Shown: positions 7,112 through 16,336 of the stretch, in pieces
Layout: the number at the start of each line of letters is the position of its first letter
How positions within the stretch are numbered: position 1 is the first letter of the stretch
DNA from: Sphingomonas sp. So64.6b
Lineage (GTDB): Bacteria > Pseudomonadota > Alphaproteobacteria > Sphingomonadales > Sphingomonadaceae
NCBI RefSeq assembly: GCF_014171475.1
Contig: NZ_CP048817.1
Location: 186,001 to 250,000 of the forward strand
DNA: 64,000 nucleotides
Reading direction: 5' to 3'
Position numbers and translations under genes: made by a program
The notes under the pieces: generated by a model
The model's database searches: none
The model's input: only the letters and a program-made list of their open reading frames with translations
What the model was told of the DNA's origin: nothing

Positions 7112-9116
7112 CTATGCCAGCGGGCGATTCTTCGCTCCGACTACTTCTGCCAAGGCTGCAGCGAGGCTCTCCGCGCCATAGGGTTTGGGCAAGACGGTGA
7201 GGTCGCCGGCCGTACCCAGGGCGACCTCTTCGCTATAGCCGCTGGCGAGCAGCACCGGGATGTCGGGGAATCGTGCGCGTACGATGCGCTCCAGCTCGAC
7301 GCCGCTCAGTCCCGGCATGACGACGTCGGAAAAGACCAGGTCGATCCGCTCGGCCTCAAGCCGTTCGACCGCCGTTTCCGCGCAATCCACGCTGATCACG
7401 CGATAACCAAGCTCAGTCAGCAGGCCATGGGCGAAGTCGCGTACCGCGGCATTGTCCTCGACCAATAACAATGTCCGGCCATCGCCATTCGCGCTGCCCG
7501 ACCTGAGCGTCACGGCGGTAGTGGCCGGCTTGTCCGTGCGGGGCAGCAGGATGTGGACCGTCGTGCCTTTTTCGGGGACCGACGTCAGCTCCACTCGGCC
7601 GCCGGCCTGGGCGGCAAAGCCGTGGATCTGCGATAAGCCGAGTCCGGTGCCCTTGCCGATCACCTTGGTGGTGAAAAACGGCTCGAACACCCGATCCAGC
7701 ACTTCAGGCGTCATGCCCTCACCGGTATCACTCAGCGCGACGCAGACCATTTTTCCCGCCGCATCATCGATATTGCGCGTCGAGAGTGTCAGCGTACCAC
7801 CGCCCGGCATCGCGTCGCGGGCGTTGATCGCGGCATTGAGCAACGCGGTTTCGAGTTGCGTGGAATCGACTTCGACCAGGCCGAGCGCGGGTGACAGGTC
7901 CAAACTCACTTCGATCTTGCCACCCAGCGTGCGCGATAGCATTTCGGCAAAGGCATCGAGCCGGACATTGAGGTCGATGACCTCAGGCTTGAGCGCCTGG
8001 CGACGGCCAAAGGCGAGCAAATGGCTGGTCAGAGTCGCGGCATGATCCGCCGTTTCGACGATCGCGGCCAGATACTGGTCGCGTTTTTGCGTGCTCAAGC
8101 CTTCGCGGCGCAGCAGGTCGGCCGAACCGCGGATGACGGTGAGCAGATTGTTGAAGTCATGCGCGATACCGCCGGTCAGCTCACCCAGCGCTTGAAGCTT
8201 TTGCGATTGGAACAGCGCGTCGCGCGTTTCCTCCAGCTGCTTCTGGGTTTCGCGCTTCTCCGTCACGTCGCGGGTGATCTTGGCGAAGCCGATATGCCGG
8301 CCGTCATCGTTGCGGATCGGGTCAATTACGACATGTGCCCAGAAGATCGCGCCGCCCTTGCGCACACGTTGCGCTTCGGCCTCATATTTGCCTTCGCGCA
8401 GCGCCGTGTCGAGCGCCCGCGCGGGTTCGCCCGTCGCGCGGTCCTGTTCGGTGTAGAAGCGCGAGAAATGCTCGCCGATGATCTCGGCTGCGTCATAGCC
8501 CTTGATCGTTGCCGCGCCGCTGTTCCAGCTGGTCACGCGGCCCTGCGGGTCGAGCATGTAGATGGCGTAATCGGTCACACCTTGCACGAGCATGCGGAAA
8601 TGTTGTTCGCTGGAAAACAGCTTCTGCTCGGCTTCGCGCTTTGCGGTAATGTCGCGCGTGATCTTCGAAACCGATCAGCACCCCGGCATCGTCGCGAATC
8701 GGATCAATCACCGCGCTCACCCAGAAGCGCGACCCGTCTTTCCTGACCCGCCAGCCTTCCGCCTCGAACCGTCCTTCCGCCGCCGCGGTGCGCAACGCAT
8801 GTCCGGGCAAGCCCGCCGCGCGATCTTTCTCTTCGAAGAAGCGGGAGAAATGCTGGCCGATGATCTCGTCGGCCTCATAACCCTTGAAACGCCGCGCGCC
8901 GGGGTTCCAGCTGACGACATGGCCCGCGGGGTCAAGCATGTAGATCGCATAGTCTGTGACGGCATTGACCAGCAGTTGGAATCGCTGGTCGGACAGGTGC
9001 AGATCGAAACCGGGTTTATCTGTCATCAGTCGTGTGAAGGCCATGTTCCGAAAGGGAAATCGGCCGAAGCCGAACACCGACCTTATCCTTCCCGGCCGCC
9101 ATTCGGCAAGCGACAT
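7112..9116 (-). pseudogene. PAS-PAS-histidine kinase-receiver hybrid sensor, frameshifted
   Basis: Two overlapping frames together make one hybrid kinase. The 5' part (from about 9116 or the ATG at 9026) holds a first PAS domain (DQRFQLLVNAVTDYAIYML, ending VLIGFE). The second frame starts with an almost identical PAS (MLVQGVTDYAIYMLDPQG), then the H-box GELTGGIAHDFNNLLTVIRG, an HATPase domain with DTGEGM and GTGLGLSQIHGF, and a receiver with phosphoacceptor Asp in DLVFSDVVMPGLSG. At 8664-8668 the plus strand reads CTTCGAAACC where CTTCGCGAAACC would restore FAKITRDITAKREAE, as in the second PAS; a CG pair is missing. Such soluble kinases with C-terminal receivers often serve light or stress sensing. 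It may be a real pseudogene or a sequencing error. Confidence 0.8.
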
Positions 9117-9232
9117 GGATCAAGGTCGGTGTAGGAAAATGGGGCAATGGCGCTCGATCGGTTTGTGCAGGTGGCGCGTCGCATCGCTGATGCTCAAAGT
9201 AGGCGAATCCGCGCCGTGCAACGATTTGGACC

Positions 9233-9664
9233 TTAGCTACCGCATTGTCCCGTGAGTGTTGCCAGAGGTCTTTCGCGTCGCATCATCGCCTGTATCTGGT
9301 CGCGGAAGCGCTCGAGATCTGGATAGTTGGCGCGAAACGCGGTTCGACAAAGATGTTGCTCGTCATTCATATCGGCGATCGTGACGATCACGTCGAGATC
9401 ACCTGTCTTGTTCGCGGGAGCGATCCTGATCTTGACGATCGAGCGGTAATTGCCGTCGTTATCCCACTGACCCCAATCGGCTTCCGGCGGATCGTCGTCC
9501 GGAATCGGATAGGCGAGTAGCAGGGCGCTCCATTCCGCAACATCTTGCCATTGCACCCAAAATCCGCCGGACCCGCTAAACCGCGGAGTGTGGACCCTGG
9601 TCTCCAGCCAGCCAAAGTCATCATCCCGGCCGAACTCATATTGGAGCGTGAGGCTGGCGCTCAT
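9233..9664 (-). CDS. hypothetical protein (143 aa)
   Basis: The start is the ATG at 9664 (MSASLTLQYEFGRDDD) because it overlaps the TAA of the upstream mannosidase as TAATG, the usual sign of translational coupling; the open frame extends to 9715 but would overlap more. The protein is acidic, rich in Trp and aromatic residues (WLETRVHTPRFSGSGGFWVQWQ), and carries no signal peptide. It resembles small uncharacterised proteins with a beta-sandwich-like pattern seen in Sphingomonadales and Xanthomonadales. No function can be assigned. Confidence 0.7.
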   Translation of the reverse strand: MSASLTLQYEFGRDDDFGWLETRVHTPRFSGSGGFWVQWQDVAEWSALLLAYPIPDDDPPEADWGQWDNDGNYRSIVKIRIAPANKTGDLDVIVTIADMNDEQHLCRTAFRANYPDLERFRDQIQAMMRRERPLATLTGQCGS

Positions 9665-11982
9665 TACCGCGCCGTGCTCGACGAAAAGGGTCGGTCGCCC
9701 GCTGCCGTCGCCCACGCCTTGTTCGGCTGGGCTTGCATCGTGAAGCGCAATTCGCCGCCGGCCATGATCTCGGCGTGCCGGATATACCCGCGCGCAAGGG
9801 GACGCCCATTGAGCGACACGCTCCCGACATAGGGATGCGCGTCGTCAAGCCCGTTGGCGACCACGATGAATTTCTTGCCCCCCGGCAGGGCCAGCGCCGC
9901 ACGCTTCACGAACGGGCGGCCGATGACATATTCCAGGCTGCCCGGCGTGACCGGATAGAAACCGAGCGCGGTGAACACCAGCCAAGCCGACATCTGCCCC
10001 AGATCGTCATTGCCCGACAGGCCGTCCGGGGTCGGTTTGTACTGGCTCGCGACGATCTGAGTCAGCCGCGCCTGTGTGCGCCACGGCGCGCCGGCATAAT
10101 TGTAGAGATAGGCGACATGATGGCTCGGTTCGTTGCCATGGATATACTGGCCGATCAGCCCGGCGATATCCTCGGCATGGCTATAGTCGAGCTTCGAATT
10201 GTCGTAATCGAACATCGCATCAAGCTTGGTGACGCTTGCCTTGTCGCCGCCCATTGCACGCACCAGCCCGGCCTGATCCTGCGGCACGAACCAGCTATAT
10301 TGCCACGCATTGCCCTCGGTATAATCCGACCCGTAATTGATTGCGGTCGGGTCGAACGGGACACGGAAAGCGCCGTCGCTCTTGCGTGCGCGGACAAAGC
10401 CGGTCTTCGCATCGAAACTGTTGCGCCAGTTGGCCCCGCGCTTGTCGAACGCGTCGGCGATATCCTTGCGCCCCATCGCCCGCGCCATCCGTGCAATGGT
10501 CCAGTCGTCATAGGCATATTCGACCGTCTTCGATGCAGCCTCAGGCTCGCGGTCGATCGCGACGTAACCGAGCTTCATATAGTCGCCGAGCCCGCCATAG
10601 GGCGCATAGCTCGCGCTCGCGACCATTGCGTCGAGCGCCTCTTTCGCATCGAACCCGCCCACGCCTTTCAGATACGCGTCGGCGATTACCGGCACGGCGT
10701 GATAGCCGATCATCGTCCAGGTCTCGCGCCCCTGGAACTGCCACACCGGCAGGATGCCGTCGGGGCTGTATCTGCGGCTGGCAAGCAGCGAGCGGACGAT
10801 ATCGCTATTGGTCTTTTCCGGCTGCACCAGGGTCAGCAGCGGATGTTCGGCGCGAAACGTGTCCCAGAGCGAAAAGGTCGAGCGGAAGGTGAAGTCCTTC
10901 GCCTGATGCACCTGGTCGTCGGGGCCGCGATAGCGCCCATCGGCATCGCCCGCGACCGAGGGGGCCAGCAGCGCATGATAGAGCGCGGTGGCGACATTAG
11001 TCTTCATCGGCGTGGGCGCGTCGATGTCGAGCACGCCAAGCGCCTTGTCCCATGCGGCTTTGGTCTTTGCCCGCACCGTGTCGAAATCGCCCGGCTCGCT
11101 GTCGAGATTGGCGGTCGCGCCGGCTTCATCGACCGAGGAGATCGCGACCTTGACCTCGAGCGGCTTGTCGAGCGCACCGAAATCGAGCCGTGCGACCAAG
11201 GCCCTGCCGCTCTTTTCGGCCAGCGCATCGCTGCCACGCCCCGGCCCCTGGAACCCCTTATAGGGCACGTCTTTTTCGGTGCTGACGAATGCATGGTCGG
11301 TCAGTGACGCGGAGAAGCGCATCGCGAAATACAGCTTGCGCCCCGGTGCCCAGCCGCGCGTTTCGCGCGCGCCGGTGATCGTGCCGTCCGAATTCAGGCG
11401 AAGTGACGACCACAGGATCTTACCGGGATAATTATACAGCGAACTGCGCAGATCGATCAGCAGATGCGCCGCTTTGCCGACTGGAAAGGCGTAGCGATGC
11501 ACCCCGATCCGCGTGCCTGCGGTCATCTCCGCGCGAATGCCGGGATCGCTGAGCGTCACCGCATAATAGCCCGGCTTGGACACTTCGTCCTTGTGATCGA
11601 AGCGCGAGCGATAGCCCGATCCCGGCTTTGCGGGATCGCCGGGCTCGAGCACCACCTTGTCGCCGGCGACCGGCATGACCAGGAAATCGCCCAGGTCGGA
11701 ATGTCCCGCACCGGAGAAATGCGTGTGCGAAAAGCCCTGGATCGTCGGGTCGGTGTAGCGATAGCCCGCCGCCCATTTGTAGCTGTCGCGGATGACATGG
11801 CTGGTGTCGGTGTCGGGGCTCAGCTGCACCATCCCGAACGGCGCGACCGCGCCTGGGAAAGTGTGCCCCTCGCCGCCGGTGCCGATGAACGGATCGACCG
11901 CGTCGGATGCGGACTGGCCGAGCGAAGGAGTGGCCAGGCTCAGCGCGAGCAGGGCGGCGATGGTGCGACGGGGGATCGACAT
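9664..11982 (-). CDS. secreted GH92 alpha-mannosidase
   Basis: 772 residues with a Sec signal peptide (MSIPRRTIAALLALSLATPSLGQ). The N-terminal beta-sandwich opens with VDPFIGTGGEGHTFPGA.APFGMVQLSPDT, the diagnostic GH92 start. The (alpha/alpha)6 domain contains FSLWDTFRAEHPLLTL, YHAVPVIADAYLKG, EGNAWQYSWFVPQD and GNEPSHHVAYLYNYAG, and ends with GNDDLGQMSAWLVFTALGFYPV. GH92 enzymes are calcium-dependent exo-mannosidases, mostly alpha-1,2, that trim N-glycans or yeast mannan. Size and motifs are full length, including the Asp and Glu segments expected for catalysis (GNDDLGQMS, EGNAWQ). The linkage specificity is not readable. It is followed by a coupled small protein. Confidence 0.95.
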   Translation of the reverse strand: MSIPRRTIAALLALSLATPSLGQSASDAVDPFIGTGGEGHTFPGAVAPFGMVQLSPDTDTSHVIRDSYKWAAGYRYTDPTIQGFSHTHFSGAGHSDLGDFLVMPVAGDKVVLEPGDPAKPGSGYRSRFDHKDEVSKPGYYAVTLSDPGIRAEMTAGTRIGVHRYAFPVGKAAHLLIDLRSSLYNYPGKILWSSLRLNSDGTITGARETRGWAPGRKLYFAMRFSASLTDHAFVSTEKDVPYKGFQGPGRGSDALAEKSGRALVARLDFGALDKPLEVKVAISSVDEAGATANLDSEPGDFDTVRAKTKAAWDKALGVLDIDAPTPMKTNVATALYHALLAPSVAGDADGRYRGPDDQVHQAKDFTFRSTFSLWDTFRAEHPLLTLVQPEKTNSDIVRSLLASRRYSPDGILPVWQFQGRETWTMIGYHAVPVIADAYLKGVGGFDAKEALDAMVASASYAPYGGLGDYMKLGYVAIDREPEAASKTVEYAYDDWTIARMARAMGRKDIADAFDKRGANWRNSFDAKTGFVRARKSDGAFRVPFDPTAINYGSDYTEGNAWQYSWFVPQDQAGLVRAMGGDKASVTKLDAMFDYDNSKLDYSHAEDIAGLIGQYIHGNEPSHHVAYLYNYAGAPWRTQARLTQIVASQYKPTPDGLSGNDDLGQMSAWLVFTALGFYPVTPGSLEYVIGRPFVKRAALALPGGKKFIVVANGLDDAHPYVGSVSLNGRPLARGYIRHAEIMAGGELRFTMQAQPNKAWATAAGDRPFSSSTAR

Positions 11983-12027
11983 GGCCGGAGTAGAGCAGGG
12001 GATTGGAGGAAGGGGAAGGTACCTTAA

Positions 12028-12122
12028 TCCTCCCTCGCTTTAGCGGGGGAGGGGGACCATTTGCTCCTTTGCAAATGGTGGAGGGGGCTTGGCCGGCTGC
12101 GGGCCGCTCGCTTCGCTCCCCC
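12028..12122. repeat. GC-rich palindromic intergenic repeat
   Basis: The element is built of nested hairpins: CCTCCCTCGCT/AGCGGGGGAGG, then a perfect 8-bp stem CCATTTGC (12057-12064) and GCAAATGG (12071-12078), then a CTTGGCCGG/CGGGCCG tract. It lies between the promoter side of the mannosidase and the 3' end of nothing else, and belongs to the same style as the repeats at 48120, 54500 and 63956. Confidence 0.65.
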
Positions 12123-12172
12123 GTTGCATAATTTCGACGTCTCGATCGACTATTGCGCGGGCGGCGGCATGG

Positions 12173-12721
12173 TCATTTTTCGCCGGGCAGTTTCACATCG
12201 GTGACATAGGAGCATCCGAGCAGCGTCTTGCCGGGATGGCTGGATACGTTGGACAGGTTGCGCGTGATCCGCGTCGTGATGGTCCAACCATTTTCCGGAT
12301 CTTTTTCGACCTTGTTGAGCATTTCGCGCTCGCCGAGAAATTTGCCCGAGCCCGGCGCGACATTCTCGATCCCTTCCTGCTCCGCCAGGTCGTTTGGGTC
12401 GGGGATATCGAGCACCGCGAGCACTGCATTGCTGCTGAACACGATGGTGCGCGTCTGGTGACCGCCAATCTCGATCGGTGCCGGCAAGCGATATTGCGAC
12501 AGGAACGGATTGCCCGACTCCTGCTTGATCCAGCCGCGCTTGCGGTAGCCGCTATCCTCGTCGCCCAGCGTGATGGAGAAGCCCATATAGTCGCGCGCAT
12601 CGATCGCGCAGTTGATCGCATCGACGACATCGACCTTGGCCGGATCGAACTCTTCGTCCGATTGCGCTGTCGCCGGCGAGGCGAACAGGATCAGCGCCGA
12701 CAATGCCACTCGAAATATCAT
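12173..12721 (-). CDS. secreted hypothetical protein (182 aa)
   Basis: A Sec signal peptide (MIFRVALSALILFASPATAQ) is followed by a soluble, acidic domain with two cysteines (INCAIDARDY and LLGCSYVTDV) that could form a disulfide. No catalytic motif is recognisable. It appears single, with the 297-base gene-free stretch at its 5' side. Comparable periplasmic proteins of unknown function are frequent in sphingomonads. Confidence 0.75.
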   Translation of the reverse strand: MIFRVALSALILFASPATAQSDEEFDPAKVDVVDAINCAIDARDYMGFSITLGDEDSGYRKRGWIKQESGNPFLSQYRLPAPIEIGGHQTRTIVFSSNAVLAVLDIPDPNDLAEQEGIENVAPGSGKFLGEREMLNKVEKDPENGWTITTRITRNLSNVSSHPGKTLLGCSYVTDVKLPGEK

Positions 12722-13018
12722 AAGCCGCGCTCCGCAAATCCGCTTTGGTCGGGCGCGGCGTTACCATGGGCCGGCGTGCGCGCAAATCCCGCGCGGGTCC
12801 GCCCCGACAAGCTTGACCGCCGGGAACGATCTTTGATGTGCGGCAATTACGTAAGGAGCGCGTGACCATTGATTAATGGCATTCGCGCATTGTCGTTGAA
12901 TGAAGACGATGGCGGATCAGTATAGCATGGGCCTCCGCAAATTCGATCGGGTTACAATCCGTCAAAACCGGCCCGTTAATCATCTGGCTGTATCGATGGT
13001 TTTTGCGGATCAGGACGA
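12722..13018. other. intergenic region between divergent genes
   Basis: This 297-base stretch separates the secreted protein (minus) from the STAS-like gene (plus). It becomes AT-richer in the second half and carries a short palindrome CCATT-GATT-AATGG at 12866-12879 and a TATAGC box near 12929. The plus-strand gene has AGGA just before its start. I see no RNA gene or further ORF. Confidence 0.4.
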
Positions 13019-13420
13019 ATGATGACGCCGAGCTATAATTTCGATTATGATGCTCGGCGACGGTTGCTCAAATTGACCCTTTCCGGAATGTGGGACCGTG
13101 CGACTCTCTCCGCTTTCCAGCGCGAGGCGGCGGCCCTGTTGAACAGAGTCGAGAACGCCGGGCATACCGATCTCGGCGGCAGAATCCTGATCGACCTGAC
13201 CGACTTTGCCGTACAGTCGCAGGATATCGCCGATGATGTCAGCACGCTCATCCCGACTTATGCGATCAGGGCAGGGCGCATCGCGGTGATCCGGTCCCAA
13301 TCCGCGCTGCAGAAAATGCAGATGCGGCGACTTTTGTCGTCCACCAAACTCTGCTTCGTGACGTCGGAAGCGGAAGGGCTTGCCTGGCTGTTCGAGGAGG
13401 CGCCGACAGCGGCGGAGTGA
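13019..13420 (+). CDS. STAS/SpoIIAA-like small protein
   Basis: 133 residues, soluble. The pattern YNFDYDARRRLLKLTLSGMWD, then a long helix ending FQREAAALLNRVENAG, then GRILIDLTDFAVQSQDI and a segment RAGRIAVIRSQSALQKMQMRRL matches STAS-like/SpoIIAA-like folds, which bind partner proteins or nucleotides. Starts are ATGATG with AGGA upstream. It converges with the kinase gene ending at 13449. It could be a regulatory adaptor, but no partner is evident. Confidence 0.7.
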   Translation: MMTPSYNFDYDARRRLLKLTLSGMWDRATLSAFQREAAALLNRVENAGHTDLGGRILIDLTDFAVQSQDIADDVSTLIPTYAIRAGRIAVIRSQSALQKMQMRRLLSSTKLCFVTSEAEGLAWLFEEAPTAAE

Positions 13421-13448
13421 CGCTCCCCGGGATCCGGAGCGCTGGAAT

Positions 13449-14762
13449 TTACAACAGGATCCGGAACACCGCGCCTTCCTGTGTATCGACCAGATCGATT
13501 GAGCCACCATGAGCGATCACGATCTGCCGTACGAGATTCAGCCCAACCCCGGTGCCCGCCGCGCGCGTCGTGAAGAAGGGCAGGAACACGTCTTTCCGCA
13601 CCGCTTCGGGCACGCCGGGGCCATTGTCCGCCACCTCGATCAGCGTGGCGCCATCGGCGCGCTTCGTGATCGTCATACGCACTTCGCCGTCGCGGCCGGC
13701 CTCACTGGTCGCCTGCGCGGCATTGCGCAGCAAGTTGATCAGCGCCTGGGCAAGCAGGTCGGGATCGGCCTCCAGAATAAGGTTCGGCGCCACTTCGATG
13801 GTCAGTGCGACATTTGGCCAATCTGCTGCGAACAGGCGGTCGAGTTCTTGCGCAAAGGGTTCGGCGCCGAATGCCCGCGCCCTGACTTCAGGTGGCTTTG
13901 CCACCGCGCGATAACTGTCGATGAAATGGCGCAATCCATCCGCGCGTCGCACCAAAGTGTTCATCGCGGTACGCGCCGAATCGATATCCGGCGGATCGGT
14001 ATCGAGGACCGCGGCCGCGGTCCCGGCAAGCGACGTCACCGGAGTCAAGGAATTGAGGATCTCATGCGTCAGCACGCGGACCAGATCGGTCTGCGCGGCC
14101 ATTTCGACCGCGTCGAGCGTGCCCTGTACTGGCTCGACGGTAACCGCGCGGACCTGCAGGCCGAGCCGGTCGAGCGCCCCGGTGCGCACGATCGCGCGTT
14201 GTGGCCCGGCCGGCAGGCGCAGGATCAACACCTCCTGACCCGCATTGCCGGCGCGCGCGAGGCGCGCGGCGAAGGTCGCGCCGTAACGCGCGAAATCCTC
14301 CGGCCTGGTGCCCTGATCATGGTCGAACAACCGCCGCGCGGCCTTGTTGACCAGCCGAACGCCATGGGCGTCGTCGACCGTCAGCAGTGCGACCGGCACA
14401 TCGTCGACCAACGCCTCGAGGAAACGGAGTTCGCGCAGGCCCTCGTCGCGCTGGACGTGCAGCTTGCGCATCGCATCGTCGAGCGCGCTACCCAGAGTCG
14501 CGAAACCCGCGCCGCCGCGCCCGTCGAAACGCGCCGTGACGTCGCCGAAACGCAGCGCCTCGACAAAGCGCGCGATCAGCAAATTGGTGCGCTCGACATG
14601 GCGCCACAGGCCCCACACGACCGCCGCGACGATCGCCACCGCCAGGATTCGCGCGACCGCCAGCCCGGGCGTCTGAAAGGCGAGCTGCGCTACCACCAAC
14701 GCGAGGATCAGCCCGGCGACCCACCCCGCCAGCACCAGGGTAAAACGGCGGTCAAAGCCCAT
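13449..14762 (-). CDS. membrane sensor histidine kinase (NtrY-like), partner of the sigma-54 regulator
   Basis: 437 residues. Two N-terminal transmembrane helices (about 8-27 and 33-52) are followed by a HAMP-like linker, a PAS domain (about 105-215, FLEALVDDVPVALLTVDD) and a kinase core. The phosphoacceptor His lies in VRVLTHEILNSLTPVTSL, the N-box is LINLLRNAAQA, and the G-boxes are VADNGPGVP and GTGVGLNLVRQIV. The extracytoplasmic loop between the two helices is almost absent, so it probably senses within or near the membrane. The start overlaps the end of the response-regulator gene by 11 bases, so the pair is co-translated. The HExxNSLTPV form is typical of kinases paired with NtrC-type regulators. 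Confidence 0.92.
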   Translation of the reverse strand: MGFDRRFTLVLAGWVAGLILALVVAQLAFQTPGLAVARILAVAIVAAVVWGLWRHVERTNLLIARFVEALRFGDVTARFDGRGGAGFATLGSALDDAMRKLHVQRDEGLRELRFLEALVDDVPVALLTVDDAHGVRLVNKAARRLFDHDQGTRPEDFARYGATFAARLARAGNAGQEVLILRLPAGPQRAIVRTGALDRLGLQVRAVTVEPVQGTLDAVEMAAQTDLVRVLTHEILNSLTPVTSLAGTAAAVLDTDPPDIDSARTAMNTLVRRADGLRHFIDSYRAVAKPPEVRARAFGAEPFAQELDRLFAADWPNVALTIEVAPNLILEADPDLLAQALINLLRNAAQATSEAGRDGEVRMTITKRADGATLIEVADNGPGVPEAVRKDVFLPFFTTRAAGTGVGLNLVRQIVIAHGGSIDLVDTQEGAVFRILL

Positions 14763-16179
14763 GCTTTTCCATCCGGCGATACAGCGCGGCGCGTGACAGG
14801 CCCAGCTCGGAGGCAGCAGACGAGATGTTATAGGCGTGTTTCTTCAGCGCCTGTTCGACCAATTGCCGTTCGACCCGGTCGAGGTTGAGATCGGTCGCGG
14901 CCGGAGCGACCACCGCCTCGGGCGCGAGGCGTGGTGCGATGTGGGACGCGGCTGGCGTGACGGGGCTGCCGAGCGGAAAATCCTCCGGCTCGAGCGGTGC
15001 GTCGCCGGCAAGGATCACCGCGCGCTCGATCGCATGACGCAGCGCGCGGACATTGCCCGGCCAGTCATGCGCGGTGAGCGCAGCGCGCGCGGCCGATGTC
15101 AGGGTCGGGGCAGGGCGATTATAACGTTTCGCATAATGGCTGAGGAAATGATCGACCAGGGCTGGCACGTCTTCCTGTCGGTCGCGCAAGGGGGGCAGCT
15201 CGATCTCGACCGTGTTGAGCCGGAACAGCAGATCCTGGCGAAACAGGCGATCGTCGCGCAACTGCGCCGGGGTCATGTTGGTCGCCGCGATCACCCGGAT
15301 ATCGACCGGCACGGGGCGGTTGGCGCCGACCGGAGTGACTTGCCGCTGTTCGAGCACGGTAAGCAATTTGGGTTGCAGATGAAGTGGCAGGTTGCCGATT
15401 TCGTCGAGGAACAAGGTACCGCCGCTCGCCGCCTGGATGCGCCCGATCCGGTCGCCCTTGGCATCGGTAAAGGCGCCCTTCACATGGCCGAACAGTTCGG
15501 AATCGATCAGCTCGGTGGCGATCGCGCCAAGATCAACGGTCAACATCGGTTGCCCGGCGCGCAGCGACTGACGGTGCAGCGCACGCGCGACCAGTTCCTT
15601 GCCGGTGCCGTTCTCGCCCAGCACCAGAACATTGGCGTCGGTCGGTGCGGCGCGCGCGATCAGCGAATTGACCCGCGCCATGCCCGGCGCCGTGCCGATC
15701 AGGGGCGGGGTACTGCCCGGTACCGGGTCGGCGACAGCGGCGACCCGCGCGCGTTCCGTCGCGACGGTGCGTTTCGATCGGCGTAACGTGGCGGCGGTGC
15801 GTACCGTGGTCATCAGCCGTTCGTTCGACCATGGCTTGGACACGAAATCGGTCGCGCCGCGCTTCATCGCCTCGACCGCGACATTTACGCCCGCATGCGC
15901 GGTGATCATCACCACAATCAATTCGGGATCGGCGGCGAGCAGCCGGTCAAGCAGAGCCAACCCCTCCGCCGCATTGGTCGCGCCGCGCGCAAAATTGGCA
16001 TCGAGCAGAGCGACGTCCGGCGAATGCGCCGCCAACGCCGTCATCGCTTCGTCCGGGCTCGACGCGGTGATCACCTCACGGAACAGGGTACGCAGCAACA
16101 GTCGCGCAGCGGTCAGGATGTCCTCGTCATCGTCGATGACCAGGCAGCAATCGAATTCTTTGTTCATTTCGTTCGCCAT
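14752..16179 (-). CDS. sigma-54-dependent NtrC-type response regulator
   Basis: 475 residues from the ATG at 16179, which has GGGAG seven bases upstream. Order of domains: receiver (about 10-125; phosphoacceptor Asp in VALLDANFARG; an unusual insert NAAEG after it), AAA+ domain (about 160-385; Walker A GENGTGKE, Walker B GGTLFLDEIG, R-finger FRQDLLFRL) and a Fis-type HTH (about 430-475; ISSAASELGLSRAALYRRMEKHG). The sigma-54 contact loop reads GAFTDA rather than GAFTGA, a variant seen in a subgroup of these regulators. It should activate the divergent adaptor/ABC operon at 16597; sigma-54 promoter and activator palindrome are visible there. Confidence 0.95.
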   Translation of the reverse strand: MANEMNKEFDCCLVIDDDEDILTAARLLLRTLFREVITASSPDEAMTALAAHSPDVALLDANFARGATNAAEGLALLDRLLAADPELIVVMITAHAGVNVAVEAMKRGATDFVSKPWSNERLMTTVRTAATLRRSKRTVATERARVAAVADPVPGSTPPLIGTAPGMARVNSLIARAAPTDANVLVLGENGTGKELVARALHRQSLRAGQPMLTVDLGAIATELIDSELFGHVKGAFTDAKGDRIGRIQAASGGTLFLDEIGNLPLHLQPKLLTVLEQRQVTPVGANRPVPVDIRVIAATNMTPAQLRDDRLFRQDLLFRLNTVEIELPPLRDRQEDVPALVDHFLSHYAKRYNRPAPTLTSAARAALTAHDWPGNVRALRHAIERAVILAGDAPLEPEDFPLGSPVTPAASHIAPRLAPEAVVAPAATDLNLDRVERQLVEQALKKHAYNISSAASELGLSRAALYRRMEKHGL

Positions 16180-16218
16180 GTGACCGCTCCCGTACAGTCG
16201 GTGTGCGGAATCGGACAA

Positions 16219-16233
16219 TCAATTTCCGTGCCA
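16219..16233 (-). promoter_or_regulatory. sigma-54-like promoter for the regulator/kinase operon
   Basis: Read on the minus strand, TGGCAC-GGAAA-TTGA matches the -24 element perfectly but ends TTGA instead of TTGC at -12. It lies about 40 bases upstream of the response-regulator start. The GA in place of GC weakens the call; it would imply autoregulation. Confidence 0.4.
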
Positions 16234-16252
16234 TAGGCCGCGATAATTGCCT

Positions 16253-16276
16253 AAAATGGCAGAAATCAGCCATTTT
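16253..16276. promoter_or_regulatory. 8-bp inverted repeat between two sigma-54-like promoters
   Basis: AAAATGGC (16253-16260) and GCCATTTT (16269-16276) are a perfect dyad with an 8-base spacer. It sits midway between the minus-strand TGGCAC box at 16228-16233 and the plus-strand one at 16285-16290, a position fit for a regulatory site. The binding protein is unknown. Confidence 0.4.
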
Positions 16277-16284
16277 CTGAAAAC

Positions 16285-16299
16285 TGGCACGGTCGATGC
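16285..16299 (+). promoter_or_regulatory. sigma-54-like promoter for the 34-aa ORF
   Basis: TGGCAC-GGTCG-ATGC keeps the GG and GC dinucleotides with the required 10-base gap; only the first T of TTGC differs. The predicted start of transcription near 16311 would place the small ORF at 16337 with a short leader. Confidence 0.45.
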
Positions 16300-16336
16300 G
16301 ATGCTGTTCACATCGGCACTCATGCCGACTTGGAGA

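Noticed and set aside
9733..11307. 524-codon plus-strand frame opposite the GH92 gene
   Set aside because: Shadow frame; no recognisable domain and no initiation signal.
12866..12879. CCATT-GATT-AATGG palindrome as an operator
   Set aside because: Five-base arms in an AT-richer tract with no linked regulator; chance cannot be excluded.
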